Positions 56,157 through 64,000 of a DNA stretch of 64,000 nucleotides are shown here, in pieces. Below the pieces are notes generated by a model. It was not told the DNA's origin, made no database searches, and saw only the letters and a list, made by a program, of their open reading frames with translations. Origin of the DNA: Natronobacterium texcoconense (GTDB taxonomy: Archaea; Halobacteriota; Halobacteria; Halobacteriales; Natrialbaceae); assembly GCF_900104065.1 (NCBI RefSeq), contig NZ_FNLC01000003.1, positions 310,001 to 374,000 of the forward strand, written 5' to 3'. The translations under genes were made by a program, and so were the position numbers. Positions within the stretch are counted from its first letter, which is position 1. Each line of letters starts with the position of its first letter.

Positions 56157-57422
56157 GTGCTTGCTATCGAGCCCCTACCTACTACGACCGTCGACGTCGA
56201 AACAGTAGACGTGACTCTCTCGCTGGCCAGCCGAGCCGACCGATTTCCGGCCCGAACTGCTGTCGTCGACGTCTCGGAGGAGAAACTGTACGCGCCGGCG
56301 GAGACGATCGACGAGAAGGCGGTCACCTACGCTGAACTCTCGAGGGCGGCCGACAGGACGGCAGCACGACTCGCGAAACTCGGGATCGGAGCCGGCGATA
56401 CGGTTTCCTTTCTGAGCCGGAATCGCGTCGCCACGCTGTCGGCGTTCTTCGCGTGTCGTCGACTTGGCGCAACGTTCGCGCCGATTTCGCACTGGCTGAC
56501 GCCGGCGACGATCGAGCGCCCGGTCGAGGTCCTCGAACCGGATCTCGTCGTCGCCGAACGCGCCCAGTCGGACCTCGTCGGCTCGATCCCGACGGAAGAG
56601 ACCGTGATGCTCGACGAGTTCGTCGATTCAGCGCCCGACGACCTCGAGTTCGACGGAACCGAGACCGACGCGTCCGATCCGTTGCTCGCGCTCCACGGCG
56701 ATGGCGGCCAGCCAGTCGTGACGTTCTCCGAACGCACGCTCGAGTGGAACTGCATCTCGACGCTCGTCGCGTGGGGCATCTCCCGGAACGACGTCGCGCC
56801 GCTCGTATCACCGCTGTTCTCGACCGACGGACTCGTCCGGACCGCGCTTCCGTTGCTGTACGTCGGCGGCGAACTGCTGCTGGATCGGGCGTTCGATCCT
56901 GGGGACACGCTGACCGCGCTCGGTGAACGGGATGCAACGTTACTCGTCGGGCGCGCTCGGTCGCTTCGGGACCTGGGAGCCGATTCACGATTCGGAGAGG
57001 CGCTCGCATCGGTCGATCGGCTGGTCTGTGAAGGCGAGATTCCCGACGGCGTGTTCGAGGCCGCACGCAAGTCGAGCACGTCGATTCTCCGGGCGTACGG
57101 TCGCCTCGAGTGTCCCACGGCGTTTTGCTGGGCCGGTGACGAGAGCGAGGACGCCGGCGTTGGCCGCCCGATGCCTGACTGTCGCGCTCGATTGACCGAC
57201 GACGGGACCGTCCTCGAGGGGCCAGTCGAGGGTCGACTCGAGCTTTCGGGACGGCTCGTAGCCGAGGGCTACGCAAGCGTTACCGGAGGAGACGAGCCAG
57301 CGACGCCCGATACTGGCGACGAGACGGCGGCTCGAGGTCGATTCTCGAACGGCTGGCTCGAAACCGAAGCGTCGTTTCGACGCGACAAACGGGGGAATTA
57401 CCGTCCAGCGCCGTCAGGGTAA
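56157..57422 (+). CDS. Degenerate AMP-binding (ANL) protein
   Basis: A 421-residue protein with the N-terminal domain of acyl-CoA ligases: FPARTAVVDVSEEKLYAPAETIDEKAVTYAELSRAADRTAARLAKLGIGAGD and a later SVDRLVCEGEIPDGVF..RAYGRLECPTAFCWAG. The ATP-binding loop that should read TSGTTG is replaced by LHGDGGQPVVTF, and the C-terminal domain with its catalytic lysine is missing (ends near residue 421 instead of 530-550). It is probably inactive as a ligase. The start is uncertain: GTG at 56157 or, giving a more typical N-terminus, GTG at 56211. Confidence 0.7.
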   Translation: MLAIEPLPTTTVDVETVDVTLSLASRADRFPARTAVVDVSEEKLYAPAETIDEKAVTYAELSRAADRTAARLAKLGIGAGDTVSFLSRNRVATLSAFFACRRLGATFAPISHWLTPATIERPVEVLEPDLVVAERAQSDLVGSIPTEETVMLDEFVDSAPDDLEFDGTETDASDPLLALHGDGGQPVVTFSERTLEWNCISTLVAWGISRNDVAPLVSPLFSTDGLVRTALPLLYVGGELLLDRAFDPGDTLTALGERDATLLVGRARSLRDLGADSRFGEALASVDRLVCEGEIPDGVFEAARKSSTSILRAYGRLECPTAFCWAGDESEDAGVGRPMPDCRARLTDDGTVLEGPVEGRLELSGRLVAEGYASVTGGDEPATPDTGDETAARGRFSNGWLETEASFRRDKRGNYRPAPSG

Positions 57423-57506
57423 CGAGAGTGAACGGCTGTTCTCCAATTGCGGTAATGCCCGCACAGTACAGAAGGTATATTGTCGTCGAGGCTCCAGTAC
57501 TCTTCG

Positions 57507-58247
57507 ATGAGTAAACTTCGTATCGCCGTCCTGAACGCCGCTCATCGGGACGCGAATACGACGCGGAACTTTCGACGCGAACTCGATGCCTCGATCGCCG
57601 AATTCGACGTCACTGACGGCACCGTCCCCGACCACTTCGACTTCGACGGCGTCGTAGTCACGGGATCGCGATCGTCGGTCTACTGGGACGAAGAGTGGAT
57701 CGAGACGACGAAAGACTGGGTCTCCGACGCAATCGACTGCGGACTCCCCTTCCTCGGGGTCTGCTGGGGCCACCAGCTACTCGCCGACGTCCTCGGCGGT
57801 ACCGTCGAGGAGATGGGCGTCTACGAGGTCGGCTACAGTGATATCGAACAGACTGCCGACTCGAGCCTGTTCGACGGCGTTCCCGAGGAGTTTACCGCCT
57901 TCACCAGCCACTTCGATGCAGTCACGGAACTCCCACCCGGCGCCACGCCGATCGCCGAAAACGACTACTCGAACCACGGCTTCCGCCACGAGCACGTCTT
58001 CGGCGTCCAGTTCCACCCCGAGTACGACAGGAAGACCGCCCGCGAACTCGTCGAGCGAAAGGACCTCTCCGAGGAACGCCTCGAGTCGATCCTCGCCGAG
58101 ATCACCCCCGAGAACTATCGCGCCGCCTGTCCTGCAAAACTCGTCTTCGACAACTTCCTCGAGTACGTTCGCGACCTCGAGACGGCTGACGCTCCGGCGG
58201 AGGCGTCCGCCGAGATGGAGACTGCGACGGCGAGTCAACTGGATTGA
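57507..58247 (+). CDS. Class I glutamine amidotransferase-like protein
   Basis: A 246-residue GATase-1 domain. The nucleophile cysteine is in LPFLGVCWGHQLLADVLGG (G-x-C-x-G), and the catalytic His-Glu pair is in VFGVQFHPEYD. The overall form matches stand-alone GMP-synthase-like amidotransferases with unknown acceptors, not the GuaA subunit of purine synthesis. ATG at 57507 with a TATA-like GGTATATTG (57474-57482) about 26-30 bases upstream. Confidence 0.9.
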   Translation: MSKLRIAVLNAAHRDANTTRNFRRELDASIAEFDVTDGTVPDHFDFDGVVVTGSRSSVYWDEEWIETTKDWVSDAIDCGLPFLGVCWGHQLLADVLGGTVEEMGVYEVGYSDIEQTADSSLFDGVPEEFTAFTSHFDAVTELPPGATPIAENDYSNHGFRHEHVFGVQFHPEYDRKTARELVERKDLSEERLESILAEITPENYRAACPAKLVFDNFLEYVRDLETADAPAEASAEMETATASQLD

Positions 58248-58360
58248 GGTTCGTCTAGGCCGAATCTCGTCTCTCCATTCACGTATACTACAGAATAATG
58301 AGCGGGTGGTGGTGAGACGCATCCCGGAAAAGACACAACTCGAAACCAATCAGATTGGCC

Positions 58361-58774
58361 TTATCTGAAAAGAAGGGCAGCCCCGATTCCGGCGGCAAAT
58401 CCTACAAGTGCGATCGGAAGCGAAACGGAGGTCAACATGAGCGAGAATCCGATCCTCGATAGATCGCCGTTGGTTCCTAGAACGACCTGGTAGAGGTACA
58501 TCACGAACCCAGGTGCGATTCCAACACCGATTGCTGCGATCGCCCCGAGACTATACCACCCACAGATCAGTCCTCCGATACCGGGCAGTACACCAAACGC
58601 AATGGTCTCGAGAAGCGACTGACCGCTATCGCCGAGTCCGAGTAGTGGAATCAATCCGAGACTGACTGTTACACCGACACTGATTAGTCCCACGACGAGT
58701 ACGGCAAGTTCGGCATCTTCTCCAGTAACGTATGTCCGGACCAATTCAGTCGATGACGTATGGAGGGCAGCCAT
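58361..58774 (-). CDS. Small polytopic membrane protein, no family recognised
   Basis: A 137-residue protein with four hydrophobic segments (LAVLVVGLISVGVTVSLGLIPLLGLG, ETIAFGVLPGIGGLICGW, SLGAIAAIGVGIAPGFVMYLY, LMLTSVSLPIALVGFAAGIGAALLF). Its GC content is lower than that of the neighbours, which together with the next gene suggests a foreign or fast-evolving patch. Function unknown. Confidence 0.65.
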   Translation of the reverse strand: MAALHTSSTELVRTYVTGEDAELAVLVVGLISVGVTVSLGLIPLLGLGDSGQSLLETIAFGVLPGIGGLICGWYSLGAIAAIGVGIAPGFVMYLYQVVLGTNGDLSRIGFSLMLTSVSLPIALVGFAAGIGAALLFR

Positions 58775-58841
58775 AGTACCAATAAATTCACCTGTTAAAT
58801 GTTTCTTGTGGTTTTTATACTAAATGGGGTCAAGAGATGTG

Positions 58842-59909
58842 TTACCCATCAATAACAATCCCCCAACCGTCGTGGGTATCACCGGGAGCACTAATACCAG
58901 TCGTATTACCTAACCAGATATCCCTGACGGACGTAATTGAGTAGTTCGACCAAAATTCCTCGACTTGGTCTCGGGCTTCCTCATACTCCCACGGCTCCGT
59001 ATCGCCGAGTGGGTTCTGGTTATGGTCACAGGGGTCCCAATGGACGTTCCCGAAAGCGCCGATGGTTGAGTCTTCGAAGTCAAAAACCCGGATGTGGTAT
59101 TGGCTCCAGTGATCCTGATACGGGAAACTACAGGAATCACCATCGTCCTTCTGGATATCATAGTCATGGGAATATATGTTATCCGTCTCGGGATCTTGCG
59201 CATATCGAGTTCCGAACTCGTATCCGGGAATTACATCTTCAATCTCATCTTCAATCGTTTCGTTGTCCCAGGGATCATTATCAGCTCCCCAACCGTTCTC
59301 CATAGCAGAATTAACGCTGGAAGCGTCTCGGTCCTCCCAAACTAAGTTGACTGGTGCCTGTCTCGCTGAAATACCGCCACCGTCCGCATCGTCTTCGGAC
59401 TCGTAGAGGTAAAACGGAATATCGTTTGCTATGTCAGTTCTTGCCTCTACCCTTTGACTAAGATGTTGGTGGGCCTGTTTGTGTTCATTGGGTAGTCCGA
59501 TTACCCGACGGGTCCTTCGCTGCACGGAGACAAGCGTGTTCTCAGTTGTATCTGTGAGGCTCTGATAATGGCTTGGGAGTTCATCAGGACCGTTTAATTC
59601 ATCAGCAGGAATCCACTCTTTTAGAGCATACTCTGGCTCGAATGAAATTACTTCCCGACCATACCGCTCCTGAACGTCATCGCTGAAAAAGTGCTTTTGA
59701 TGTATGTACCCGACGAGTTCATTCGCATCATCGTGAACTGGATCGAAGGTGTGAACCATTGATCCTTTAGCCGAAATAGGAAGCTCTTTGTCGTTATCTA
59801 CGTCTGCTACGTCGACTACTTCATCATCTCGACCGGCCGTAGCCGTAGAAACGCCAGTAATTGTGAAGGTCGATGCACCTAGCCCACTGAGGAATGTCCT
59901 TCGTTTCAT
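58842..59909 (-). CDS. Exported protein of unknown function (Tat signal)
   Basis: A 355-residue protein starting MKRRTFLSGLGASTFTITGVSTATAG, a clear twin-arginine signal without lipobox, so a secreted or wall-attached protein is predicted. The mature part has a helical region (NEHKQAHQHLSQRVEAR) and a Trp/Asp/His-rich C-terminal half (HWSQYHIRVFDFEDSTIGAFGNVHWDPCDHNQNP) with two cysteines. I do not recognise a family. Codon usage is visibly AT-richer than in surrounding genes. The ATG at 59909 places the RR at residues 3-4; a start two codons upstream is also possible. TTTTTAATT upstream acts as TATA box. Confidence 0.7.
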   Translation of the reverse strand: MKRRTFLSGLGASTFTITGVSTATAGRDDEVVDVADVDNDKELPISAKGSMVHTFDPVHDDANELVGYIHQKHFFSDDVQERYGREVISFEPEYALKEWIPADELNGPDELPSHYQSLTDTTENTLVSVQRRTRRVIGLPNEHKQAHQHLSQRVEARTDIANDIPFYLYESEDDADGGGISARQAPVNLVWEDRDASSVNSAMENGWGADNDPWDNETIEDEIEDVIPGYEFGTRYAQDPETDNIYSHDYDIQKDDGDSCSFPYQDHWSQYHIRVFDFEDSTIGAFGNVHWDPCDHNQNPLGDTEPWEYEEARDQVEEFWSNYSITSVRDIWLGNTTGISAPGDTHDGWGIVIDG

Positions 59910-60289
59910 GGGCATCTGAAATTATGGGATAACAAATTAAAAATCTAATGGCTTTATAAATCATACATGTTTTCCATGTATTGATGTATGTAACGGCCTG
60001 AAACAGTAGAACAATCAACGATGCTCTTGTGACATAGATTGTTGTACTCAAACCGCAGTTTTGCGAGTTCTTTGAGGATGAACTGAGCAGTCCAGAAAGA
60101 GTATTTCTATATGGCGACCCCGACAATAGCCATTCAATCTCTCCAAACCCCCACGTCCTAACCGACATTTTCGACCGATATTTTGGCTGAAGGAATTCGC
60201 TCGCCGCCGTTTTCCCCTCCCGTCTTCTATCAACGAATCTGGCTGTGTAGCCGGGATTAATGGATGGAACTACCGTACGTAACCAGGGC
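59910..60289. other. 380-bp AT-rich intergenic region
   Basis: Contains the promoter of the exported protein (about 59933-59943) on the left and GGGATTAATGG (60253-60263), a TATA-like box for the sugar ABC operon, on the right. The low GC continues the AT-rich patch that begins near 58250. No gene seen. Confidence 0.5.
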
Positions 60290-61396
60290 ATGACAGCTGT
60301 TTCCATGGAGGAAGTTAGCAAATACTTCGACGGGGGCGAGACCGTCGCGAACTACCGGGTAAATCTCGAGGCCGAGGACGGCGAGTTCGTCGTCATCCTG
60401 GGGCCCTCTGGCTGTGGGAAGACCACGGCGCTCCGGCTCATCGCCGGCCTCGAGGAGCCCTCGGACGGAGATATCTACTTCGACGACCAGCGGGTCAACA
60501 GGTGGTCGCCGAGCGACCGGAACGTGGCGATGGTGTTCCAGAACTACGCGCTGTACCCACACATGACCGTCCGGGAGAACATCGCCTATCCGCTGAAGGT
60601 GCGGGGTATTCCGCCCGACGAACGGGATCGACGTATCGAGGAGGTAACGGAGTTGCTTCACATCGAGGGACAGATCGCCAAGCGCCCGGCCGCGCTGAGC
60701 GGCGGGCAGCGCCAGCGGGTCGCGCTCGCGCGGGCGATCGTTCGGGAGCCGTCGGTGTTCCTGCTGGACGAACCGCTGTCGAACCTGGACGCGAAACTCC
60801 GCCAGGAGATGCGTAGCGAGCTGAAACGGCTCCAGGACGAACTCGCCATTACGACCATCTACGTCACCCACAATCAGGAGGAGGCGATGAGCATGGCCGA
60901 CACCGTCGTCGTGATGAACCAGGGGACGATCCAGCAGGTCGCGCCACCGGAGGAACTCTACTCCCGACCGCGAACGGAGTGGGTGGCTCGATTCATCGGC
61001 TCGCCGCCGATGAACCTGTTCGAGGGACAGCGGCAGGACGGCTCGATTACTGTCGGCGAGGCCGGAACCGTCAGTCTCGAGGGCGTGGCGGGCGCTCGTG
61101 GAACGGACGGTGACGGCGACGTCTCGCTGGGCGTCCGCCCGGAGGATCTGTTTATCTCGACGGAGCCCCCGGAGAGCGGCAACGCCATCGAGGGGAGGGT
61201 CGACACCGTCGAGCCCCTGGGCGAGTACACGCTCGTCAACGTCGCCGTCAACGACCAGCTCGTGAACGTAAAAGTGGGTGACGCGGCTGTCGGTCGGGGC
61301 GACCGGGTGTACCTGACGTTCGACGACTCGGACGCCTACCTCTACGACGAGGACGGTGAACTGGTCACTCGAACGCCCAGTCCACAGACCACGTAG
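60290..61396 (+). CDS. Sugar ABC transporter ATP-binding protein (MalK/UgpC type)
   Basis: A 368-residue CUT1-class ATPase: Walker A LGPSGCGKTTALRL, Q loop VFQNYALYPHMTV, signature LSGGQRQRVALARAI, Walker B VFLLDEPLSNLDAKLR, H loop YVTHNQEEAM, and a C-terminal TOBE/MalK regulatory domain (VSLGVRPEDLFIS). I chose the ATG at 60290 because the MalK fold begins TAVSMEEVSKYF and the TATA-like GGGATTAATGG precedes it by about 30 bases; a start at 60260 is possible. First gene of the transporter operon; the next gene starts 2 bp after its stop. Confidence 0.93.
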   Translation: MTAVSMEEVSKYFDGGETVANYRVNLEAEDGEFVVILGPSGCGKTTALRLIAGLEEPSDGDIYFDDQRVNRWSPSDRNVAMVFQNYALYPHMTVRENIAYPLKVRGIPPDERDRRIEEVTELLHIEGQIAKRPAALSGGQRQRVALARAIVREPSVFLLDEPLSNLDAKLRQEMRSELKRLQDELAITTIYVTHNQEEAMSMADTVVVMNQGTIQQVAPPEELYSRPRTEWVARFIGSPPMNLFEGQRQDGSITVGEAGTVSLEGVAGARGTDGDGDVSLGVRPEDLFISTEPPESGNAIEGRVDTVEPLGEYTLVNVAVNDQLVNVKVGDAAVGRGDRVYLTFDDSDAYLYDEDGELVTRTPSPQTT

Positions 61397-61398
61397 CC

Positions 61399-62358
61399 AT
61401 GAGCTTACGGGATTACGTCGACGGTCTCGAGGTGACGGATGGCTCCTCCCTGTACCTGGACGTCGACCGCGAGAAAGTGATCGCGCTCGTCGTCTTTCTG
61501 GTGCCAGGGATGACGATCTTCGGGATCTTCTCGGTGGGGCCGATCGTCTACTCGGCGATCGGGAGCTTCTTCTCGTGGGATGCGTTCTCGATGGAGACGT
61601 TCATCGGACTGGACAACTGGATTCGGACGTTCAGGGATCCGCTCGTCATCAACTGGGACAACCTGCGGAGCTGGCAGTTCCCGATGGGTGCGCTCCCCCA
61701 GAACCTCCTCTGGGTAGTGTTGCACGTCCCGATTAGCACCGTTCTGGGACTCGCGGTGGCCCTGCTGTTTGCCGACCTGCGGGGACGGCGTATCCTCCGT
61801 TCGATGGTCTTTCTCGGGTTTACCGTTCCGACGATCGTCATCGGGCTCGTTTTGCTTTTCATCTACGATCCCCAGGCCGGGGTTTTCAACGAACTGCTGC
61901 GCGTGGTCGGACAAGAGGACCTCGTCCGCAACTGGACGCAGTCGCCACAGGTGGCGATCTACGCGCTGATCGCCGGCGGGATCTGGGTCCAGACGGGGTT
62001 CAACATGTTGCTCTATAGCTCGGCGCTCGCCGCGATCGATCCGTCGTTGATCGAGTCGGCGAAAGTCGATGGTGCGGGTCCGTACCGCCGGTTCAGGGAC
62101 ATCATCTGGCCGCTGGTCAAACCCGTGACTGCGGTCGTCGTCATCATGGGCATCATCTGGGTGCTCCGGGTGTTCGACATCGTCTACGCCGCTGGCGGCT
62201 CCGCCGGCGGCCCGAACCACGTCTACTCCGTGCTCGGCATCGAGGTGTACCGGGCCGCGTTCGAACCGCCGATCGACTACGGGAAGGCGATGGTGGTGGC
62301 GCTCGTCCAGCTCGTGATCGTCGCCCCACTCGCCGCCTACATCGCCCGCATGGGCTGA
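61399..62358 (+). CDS. Sugar ABC transporter permease (MalF/UgpA type)
   Basis: A 319-residue inner-membrane permease with six helices and the EAA loop in SLIESAKVDGAGPYRRFRDIIWPLVKP (about residue 220). It forms the channel with the next permease. CUT1 transporters of this kind import di- and oligosaccharides, glycerol phosphate or similar. Six bp separate it from the next gene. Confidence 0.93.
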   Translation: MSLRDYVDGLEVTDGSSLYLDVDREKVIALVVFLVPGMTIFGIFSVGPIVYSAIGSFFSWDAFSMETFIGLDNWIRTFRDPLVINWDNLRSWQFPMGALPQNLLWVVLHVPISTVLGLAVALLFADLRGRRILRSMVFLGFTVPTIVIGLVLLFIYDPQAGVFNELLRVVGQEDLVRNWTQSPQVAIYALIAGGIWVQTGFNMLLYSSALAAIDPSLIESAKVDGAGPYRRFRDIIWPLVKPVTAVVVIMGIIWVLRVFDIVYAAGGSAGGPNHVYSVLGIEVYRAAFEPPIDYGKAMVVALVQLVIVAPLAAYIARMG

Positions 62359-62364
62359 TCCGAC

Positions 62365-63336
62365 ATGAGTGAAGACGACTTCGAACCGACGCAACCGGGC
62401 ACCGATTCCGAACAGGCGGCCGACGGACGAGGCTATCTCTCCGTCGAGGAGGTCCCAGACACCGCACCCGCGAGGGAACTCGACTGGCCGACGCGGATCG
62501 CAAACGCCACGCCGTCGCTGCCGCGACTGCTCAAGTACGCCGTCGCCATCGCAGTCGCGGTCCTCTGGATCGTCCCGTTTCTCGGACTCTTTATGGCCTC
62601 GCTGCGACCGCTCAGCGAGATCATCCAGGGCTGGTGGCACGTAGAGGGGATGACGCTCACCCTCGAGAACTACCGCCAGGCCTGGGACTACCAGACGGCA
62701 CCGATGGGACGAGCGTTGCTCAACACCTTCATCGTTACCGTCCCCTCCGTGCTCGTGGTGATGCTTCTGGGAGCGATGGCGGCCTACCCCTTCGCCCGCT
62801 TCGAGTTCCCGCTGAAGACGACGCTGTTCTTCCTGATCCTGCTGGTGATGGCCGCGCCGCCGGAACTGGTCGCGATGGGCAACTACAACACGCTGCGGGA
62901 GGTGGGCCTGTTCGACACCTACATGGGGCTGATACTGGTCCACATCGGCTGGGGGCTGGGATGGGTCGTGCTTTTCCTGCGGAACTACCTGCTTGGCATT
63001 CCGGAGGAACTCGAGGAAGCCGCACGGATCGACGGCGCGTCTCGGTTCCAGATCTTCCGGACGATCATTCTGCCGCTGTCGGCCCCTGCACTGGTCTCGG
63101 TCGCCGTCATCCAGTTCACCTGGGTCTGGAACGCCTTCTTCTTCCCGCTCGTGTTCATGCGTTCGCCGGAACTCTATCTCGCGCCGCAGGTGCTGCCGCT
63201 AATGAGGGGGCGCATTCAGGTCGAATGGGGGCTCGTCGCCGCCGGATCGGTGCTGACGATGATCGTCCCCATCGTGTTGTTCCTGATGCTCGAGCGGTAC
63301 TACAAGCAGGGGATGGTCGCCGCCGTCACGGACTGA
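62365..63336 (+). CDS. Sugar ABC transporter permease (MalG/UgpE type)
   Basis: A 323-residue permease partner with a disordered N-terminal ~45 residues, then six helices. The EAA loop is EELEEAARIDGASRFQIFRTIILPLSAP (about residue 213). Together with the MalK- and MalF-like genes it makes a complete importer core; the binding protein is probably the one encoded convergently at the window edge. Confidence 0.93.
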   Translation: MSEDDFEPTQPGTDSEQAADGRGYLSVEEVPDTAPARELDWPTRIANATPSLPRLLKYAVAIAVAVLWIVPFLGLFMASLRPLSEIIQGWWHVEGMTLTLENYRQAWDYQTAPMGRALLNTFIVTVPSVLVVMLLGAMAAYPFARFEFPLKTTLFFLILLVMAAPPELVAMGNYNTLREVGLFDTYMGLILVHIGWGLGWVVLFLRNYLLGIPEELEEAARIDGASRFQIFRTIILPLSAPALVSVAVIQFTWVWNAFFFPLVFMRSPELYLAPQVLPLMRGRIQVEWGLVAAGSVLTMIVPIVLFLMLERYYKQGMVAAVTD

Positions 63337-63371
63337 CTTCGACGGTGACGACCGTTCTCTTTCGGCGATGA

Positions 63372-63674
63372 TCACAGCGGCATCAGGTCCGCCCTCGTCG
63401 CGACGACCGTCAGCCCGATCACGAGGAGGTTCGCGACGAAGAACGGCTTCGAGGAGTTCCAGGCGAAGTAGAGCATCGTCGCGAGCGGGAGCGCCGCGAT
63501 CATCGCCGGCCAGAACCCACGAATCGCTAACGTCGCGAGAAACGCCGTCGTGAACACGTACAGCACGTCGACCGCGGTGGCGCTGGCGTTGCGCCGCCGG
63601 AACTCCTCGCCGACGAGGACCAGCGAGTCGACGACCCCGCTGCGGTCACTGTCGCTGCCGCGACTCCCGCTCAC
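63372..63674 (-). CDS. Small two- to three-helix membrane protein
   Basis: A 100-residue protein with helices VLYVFTTAFLATLAIRGFWPAMIAALPLATMLYFAW and FFVANLLVIGLTVVAT after a polar N-terminus. It starts 1 bp after the stop of the sugar-binding protein gene, so it is co-transcribed with it, and it converges on the permease operon. No family recognised; an accessory of the transporter is possible. Confidence 0.7.
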   Translation of the reverse strand: MSGSRGSDSDRSGVVDSLVLVGEEFRRRNASATAVDVLYVFTTAFLATLAIRGFWPAMIAALPLATMLYFAWNSSKPFFVANLLVIGLTVVATRADLMPL

Positions 63675-63675
63675 G

Positions 63676-64000
63676 TTACAGCCCTGGCTCGCCTTCGACG
63701 GTTTCCTGCAGGACGTCGTCGAGTCCCTGGACGAGGCTCTCGACGTCCTGATCCGGCTGTGCCCAGAGGCCGGTCAACGTCGCCCAGAACTCCGACTGGA
63801 ACGGATCGCCGAGCGTGTCGTCGAGGTCGGGGACGAGGTCCACTTCTTCGGCGTGTTCGGCGAGGTCACCCATGATCTCCACCTCGTAGGCCTCCTCGGG
63901 GACGTCGGCGTTCGAGGCGATGAAACCGCCCCGCTCTGCCCAGACCTGCTGGCCGTCCGCGGAGACGAACTCCGCGACGGCCGTCCGTGCCTCCTCGACG
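63676..64000 (-). CDS. ABC transporter sugar-binding protein (C-terminal part; start outside window)
   Basis: The frame is open to the window edge, giving the last ~108 residues: a segment like VEEARTAVAEFVSADGQQVWAERGGF followed by FWATLTGLWAQPDQDVESLVQGLDDVLQETVEGEPGL. The VAEFVSADGQQVWAERGGFIASN pattern is the typical C-terminal lobe of CUT1 solute-binding proteins. It likely delivers substrate to the permeases encoded convergently at 60290-63336. Confidence 0.85.
   Translation of the reverse strand, partial: VEEARTAVAEFVSADGQQVWAERGGFIASNADVPEEAYEVEIMGDLAEHAEEVDLVPDLDDTLGDPFQSEFWATLTGLWAQPDQDVESLVQGLDDVLQETVEGEPGL

Noticed and set aside
1-64000. CRISPR arrays, tRNA and rRNA genes
   Set aside because: I saw no regularly spaced repeats and no stretch with tRNA-like GGTTCGAATC arms outside coding DNA; a covariance-model scan would settle this.

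Overview
The window is chromosomal DNA of a halophilic archaeon (Halobacteria, probably a member of Natrialbales; the order is inferred from overall gene content). The evidence is the high GC and strongly acidic coding, TATA-like boxes about 26 bases upstream of start codons (leaderless mRNAs), Tat-type lipoprotein signals, a SAMP2 ubiquitin-like protein, archaeal replication proteins (Orc1/Cdc6, PolD small subunit, RFC small subunit) and an archaeal alanyl-tRNA synthetase. I found no rRNA, tRNA, CRISPR array or intact insertion sequence.

Layout. 1-2711: PQQ-type beta-propeller protein (cut by the window edge), DUF5518-like membrane protein, AI-2E family transporter, then about 1 kb without a gene. 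3.7-13.2 kb: acyl-CoA and propionyl-CoA catabolism (F420-dependent oxidoreductase, enoyl-CoA hydratase, two acyl-CoA dehydrogenases, 3-hydroxyacyl-CoA dehydrogenase, acyl-CoA ligase, methylmalonyl-CoA mutase catalytic subunit). 13.8-18.4 kb: thiamine-type binding protein, tryptophanase-like lyase, aspartate kinase. 18.6-21.7 kb: ABC-2 exporter with a divergent TetR regulator sharing one promoter region. 21.7-31.8 kb: a replication block with PolD small subunit, signal peptidase, Orc1/Cdc6, a 1.3-kb origin (oriC1 type) with inverted origin recognition boxes, then oapA-oapB-oapC and conserved neighbours. 31.9-35.7 kb: iron(III)-type ABC binding protein and permease plus a methyltransferase, with four TTAGG-N4-CCTAA-like operators. 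35.7-46.5 kb: ferredoxin, several small proteins, CPBP protease, an XPD-type helicase, a broken FAD synthase gene, threonine ammonia-lyase, SAMP2, RFC small subunit. 46.5-55.2 kb: a sensor protein that looks like a pseudo-histidine kinase, alaS, a UPF0175/PIN toxin-antitoxin pair, GT87-like membrane protein, alpha/beta hydrolase. 55.2-58.2 kb: HxlR-type regulator with its divergent partner, degenerate AMP-binding protein, glutamine amidotransferase. 58.3-60.3 kb: AT-richer stretch with two orphan genes. 60.3-64 kb: CUT1-type sugar ABC transporter.

Most notable: (1) an 82-bp, almost wholly palindromic insertion splits the FAD synthase gene inside the FD-[L/I]-LHPGH active-site motif, and its exact removal restores the frame and motif; (2) pairs of origin-recognition-box-like sequences lie inside the coding sequence of the PolD small subunit and, more weakly, of orc1, in regions encoding disordered linkers, in the same inverted layout as at oriC; (3) the origin contains a long purine-only tandem-repeat tract; (4) an 18-bp perfect palindrome plus a single near-symmetric TATA box serves two divergent leaderless genes.
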